A stretch of 43,802 bases of DNA from an uncultured Pelagibacteraceae bacterium (lineage in GTDB: Bacteria > Pseudomonadota > Alphaproteobacteria > Pelagibacterales > Pelagibacteraceae). The notes under the pieces were generated by a model. That model was not told the origin of the DNA, ran no database searches, and was given only the letters and a program-made list of their open reading frames with translations. The stretch spans positions 1 to 43,802 of the forward strand of contig CACBGP010000005.1 in assembly GCA_902538745.1 (NCBI GenBank), written 5' to 3'. Below are positions 43,362 through 43,802 of this stretch, one piece after another. The stretch's first letter is position 1. Every line of letters begins with the position of its first letter. Made by a program: the position numbers and the translations under genes.

Positions 43362-43802
43362 TTATTCTTTTTTATACAAAATATCTTGAAAATGAAAAGT
43401 GGGGTAAATAAACTTCTTAGTCAATTTAAAATTATTTTTTTTTAAAATTAATTCTATTTTTTTAAAATCATAAGACTTATATTGACTTAGCATTTGTCTT
43501 TCTATCAATACAAATTTAATTTTCTTTTTTAAACTTTTTAGTGATCCTTGCAAAACTTCAAGCTCATATCCCTCAACATCAATTTTTAATAAACAATCAT
43601 TAATTCTATAATTTTTAAAACAATTATCTAATTTCTTAATTTTCACCTTATAATCATTGGTAGAATTTTTGGTTGAGTTTAATAATAATCTTTTTATGAA
43701 AGTAAAATAATTATTTTTATATTCTGAAAATGTTGATGTAGATGTAAGGCTATTAATGTGAAGAATTTTTTTTTTATTATGATTACCAAGGCCAACATTA
43801 AA
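43362..43802 (-). CDS. FkbM-family methyltransferase, N-terminus beyond the window
   Basis: The minus-strand frame is open from the window edge (43802) to 43362, 146 residues. It begins FNVGLGNHNKKKILHIN, a typical post-motif-I FkbM segment, and goes on to LLKIDVEGYELEVLQGSLKSL, the DxEG signature, then IKFVLIERQML. The family transfers methyl groups from SAM, often to sugar hydroxyls. A start at 43646 is possible in frame but would remove conserved sequence, so the real start lies outside. It converges on the plus-strand cassette. Confidence 0.9.
   Translation of the reverse strand, partial: FNVGLGNHNKKKILHINSLTSTSTFSEYKNNYFTFIKRLLLNSTKNSTNDYKVKIKKLDNCFKNYRINDCLLKIDVEGYELEVLQGSLKSLKKKIKFVLIERQMLSQYKSYDFKKIELILKKNNFKLTKKFIYPTFHFQDILYKKE

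Noticed and set aside
26139-43802. Insertion sequence or phage origin of the island
   Set aside because: No transposase, integrase, terminal repeats or phage structural gene is visible; the island is entirely glycan-related genes.

Overview
This window is very probably from a SAR11-clade (Pelagibacterales) marine alphaproteobacterium. The reasons are the very AT-rich DNA, Lys/Asn/Ile-rich proteins, tight gene packing with many 1-4 nt overlaps, and alphaproteobacterial gene orders: tolQRAB-pal-cpoB, tkt-gap-pgk-fba, and a split pntA. No insertion sequence, integrase, phage module or CRISPR array is visible.

Layout. (1) Bases 1-13890, minus strand: a long housekeeping series transcribed leftwards. 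It runs DUF4164-like coiled coil, zapA, 5-formyl-THF cyclo-ligase, ymdB-like phosphoesterase, yebC, a RuvC-type resolvase, tolQ, tolR, tolA, tolB, pal, a strong terminator, then cpoB, tilS, ftsH, folP, glmM and thiD (cut by the window edge). (2) Bases 13944-22234, plus strand: tkt, gap, pgk, class I fba, a ThiE-like gene, efp, suhB, rpmE, DUF1013/trcR, rpsU (apparently with an ATT start) and initiator tRNA-fMet. (3) Bases 22241-26138, minus strand: an orphan 5S rRNA, two small genes absent from standard ORF-length cutoffs (rpmJ and an aa3 oxidase subunit IV-like peptide), the three transhydrogenase genes and a small transaldolase. (4) Bases 26306 to the end: a surface-polysaccharide island beginning directly beside the 5S gene. 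SAR11 genomes are known to carry a hypervariable surface-polysaccharide region between the 23S and 5S rRNA genes, and this fits it.

The island has three parts. The 5S-proximal part (minus) holds a DUF1972-type glycosyltransferase, two unrecognised membrane proteins, an O-antigen ligase/polymerase-like protein, and fcl and gmd for GDP-L-fucose. The middle part (minus) is a translationally coupled six-gene cassette: nucleotide-sugar dehydrogenase, RfbD-like reductase, GT2, epimerase/dehydratase, C-methyltransferase and a UbiA-family prenyltransferase. Behind it lie the remains of an FkbM-type methyltransferase gene whose middle is missing. The distal part (plus) holds DprE1- and DprE2-like enzymes and two polytopic membrane proteins, the first an AftB-like GT-C glycosyltransferase. 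A partial FkbM methyltransferase closes the window.

The most interesting reading is that the UbiA-family enzyme, DprE1, DprE2 and the GT-C protein form a polyprenyl-phosphate D-arabinofuranose pathway. That pathway is best known from mycobacterial arabinogalactan and lipoarabinomannan synthesis. Here it would supply D-arabinofuranose (or D-ribofuranose) to a SAR11 surface glycan. Other points worth checking are a phage-type RuvC standing where ruvCAB normally sits, an ATT-initiated rpsU with a short upstream ORF, an A29:U41 pair in initiator tRNA, and an Asp-to-Asn change in the cofactor site of GAPDH.
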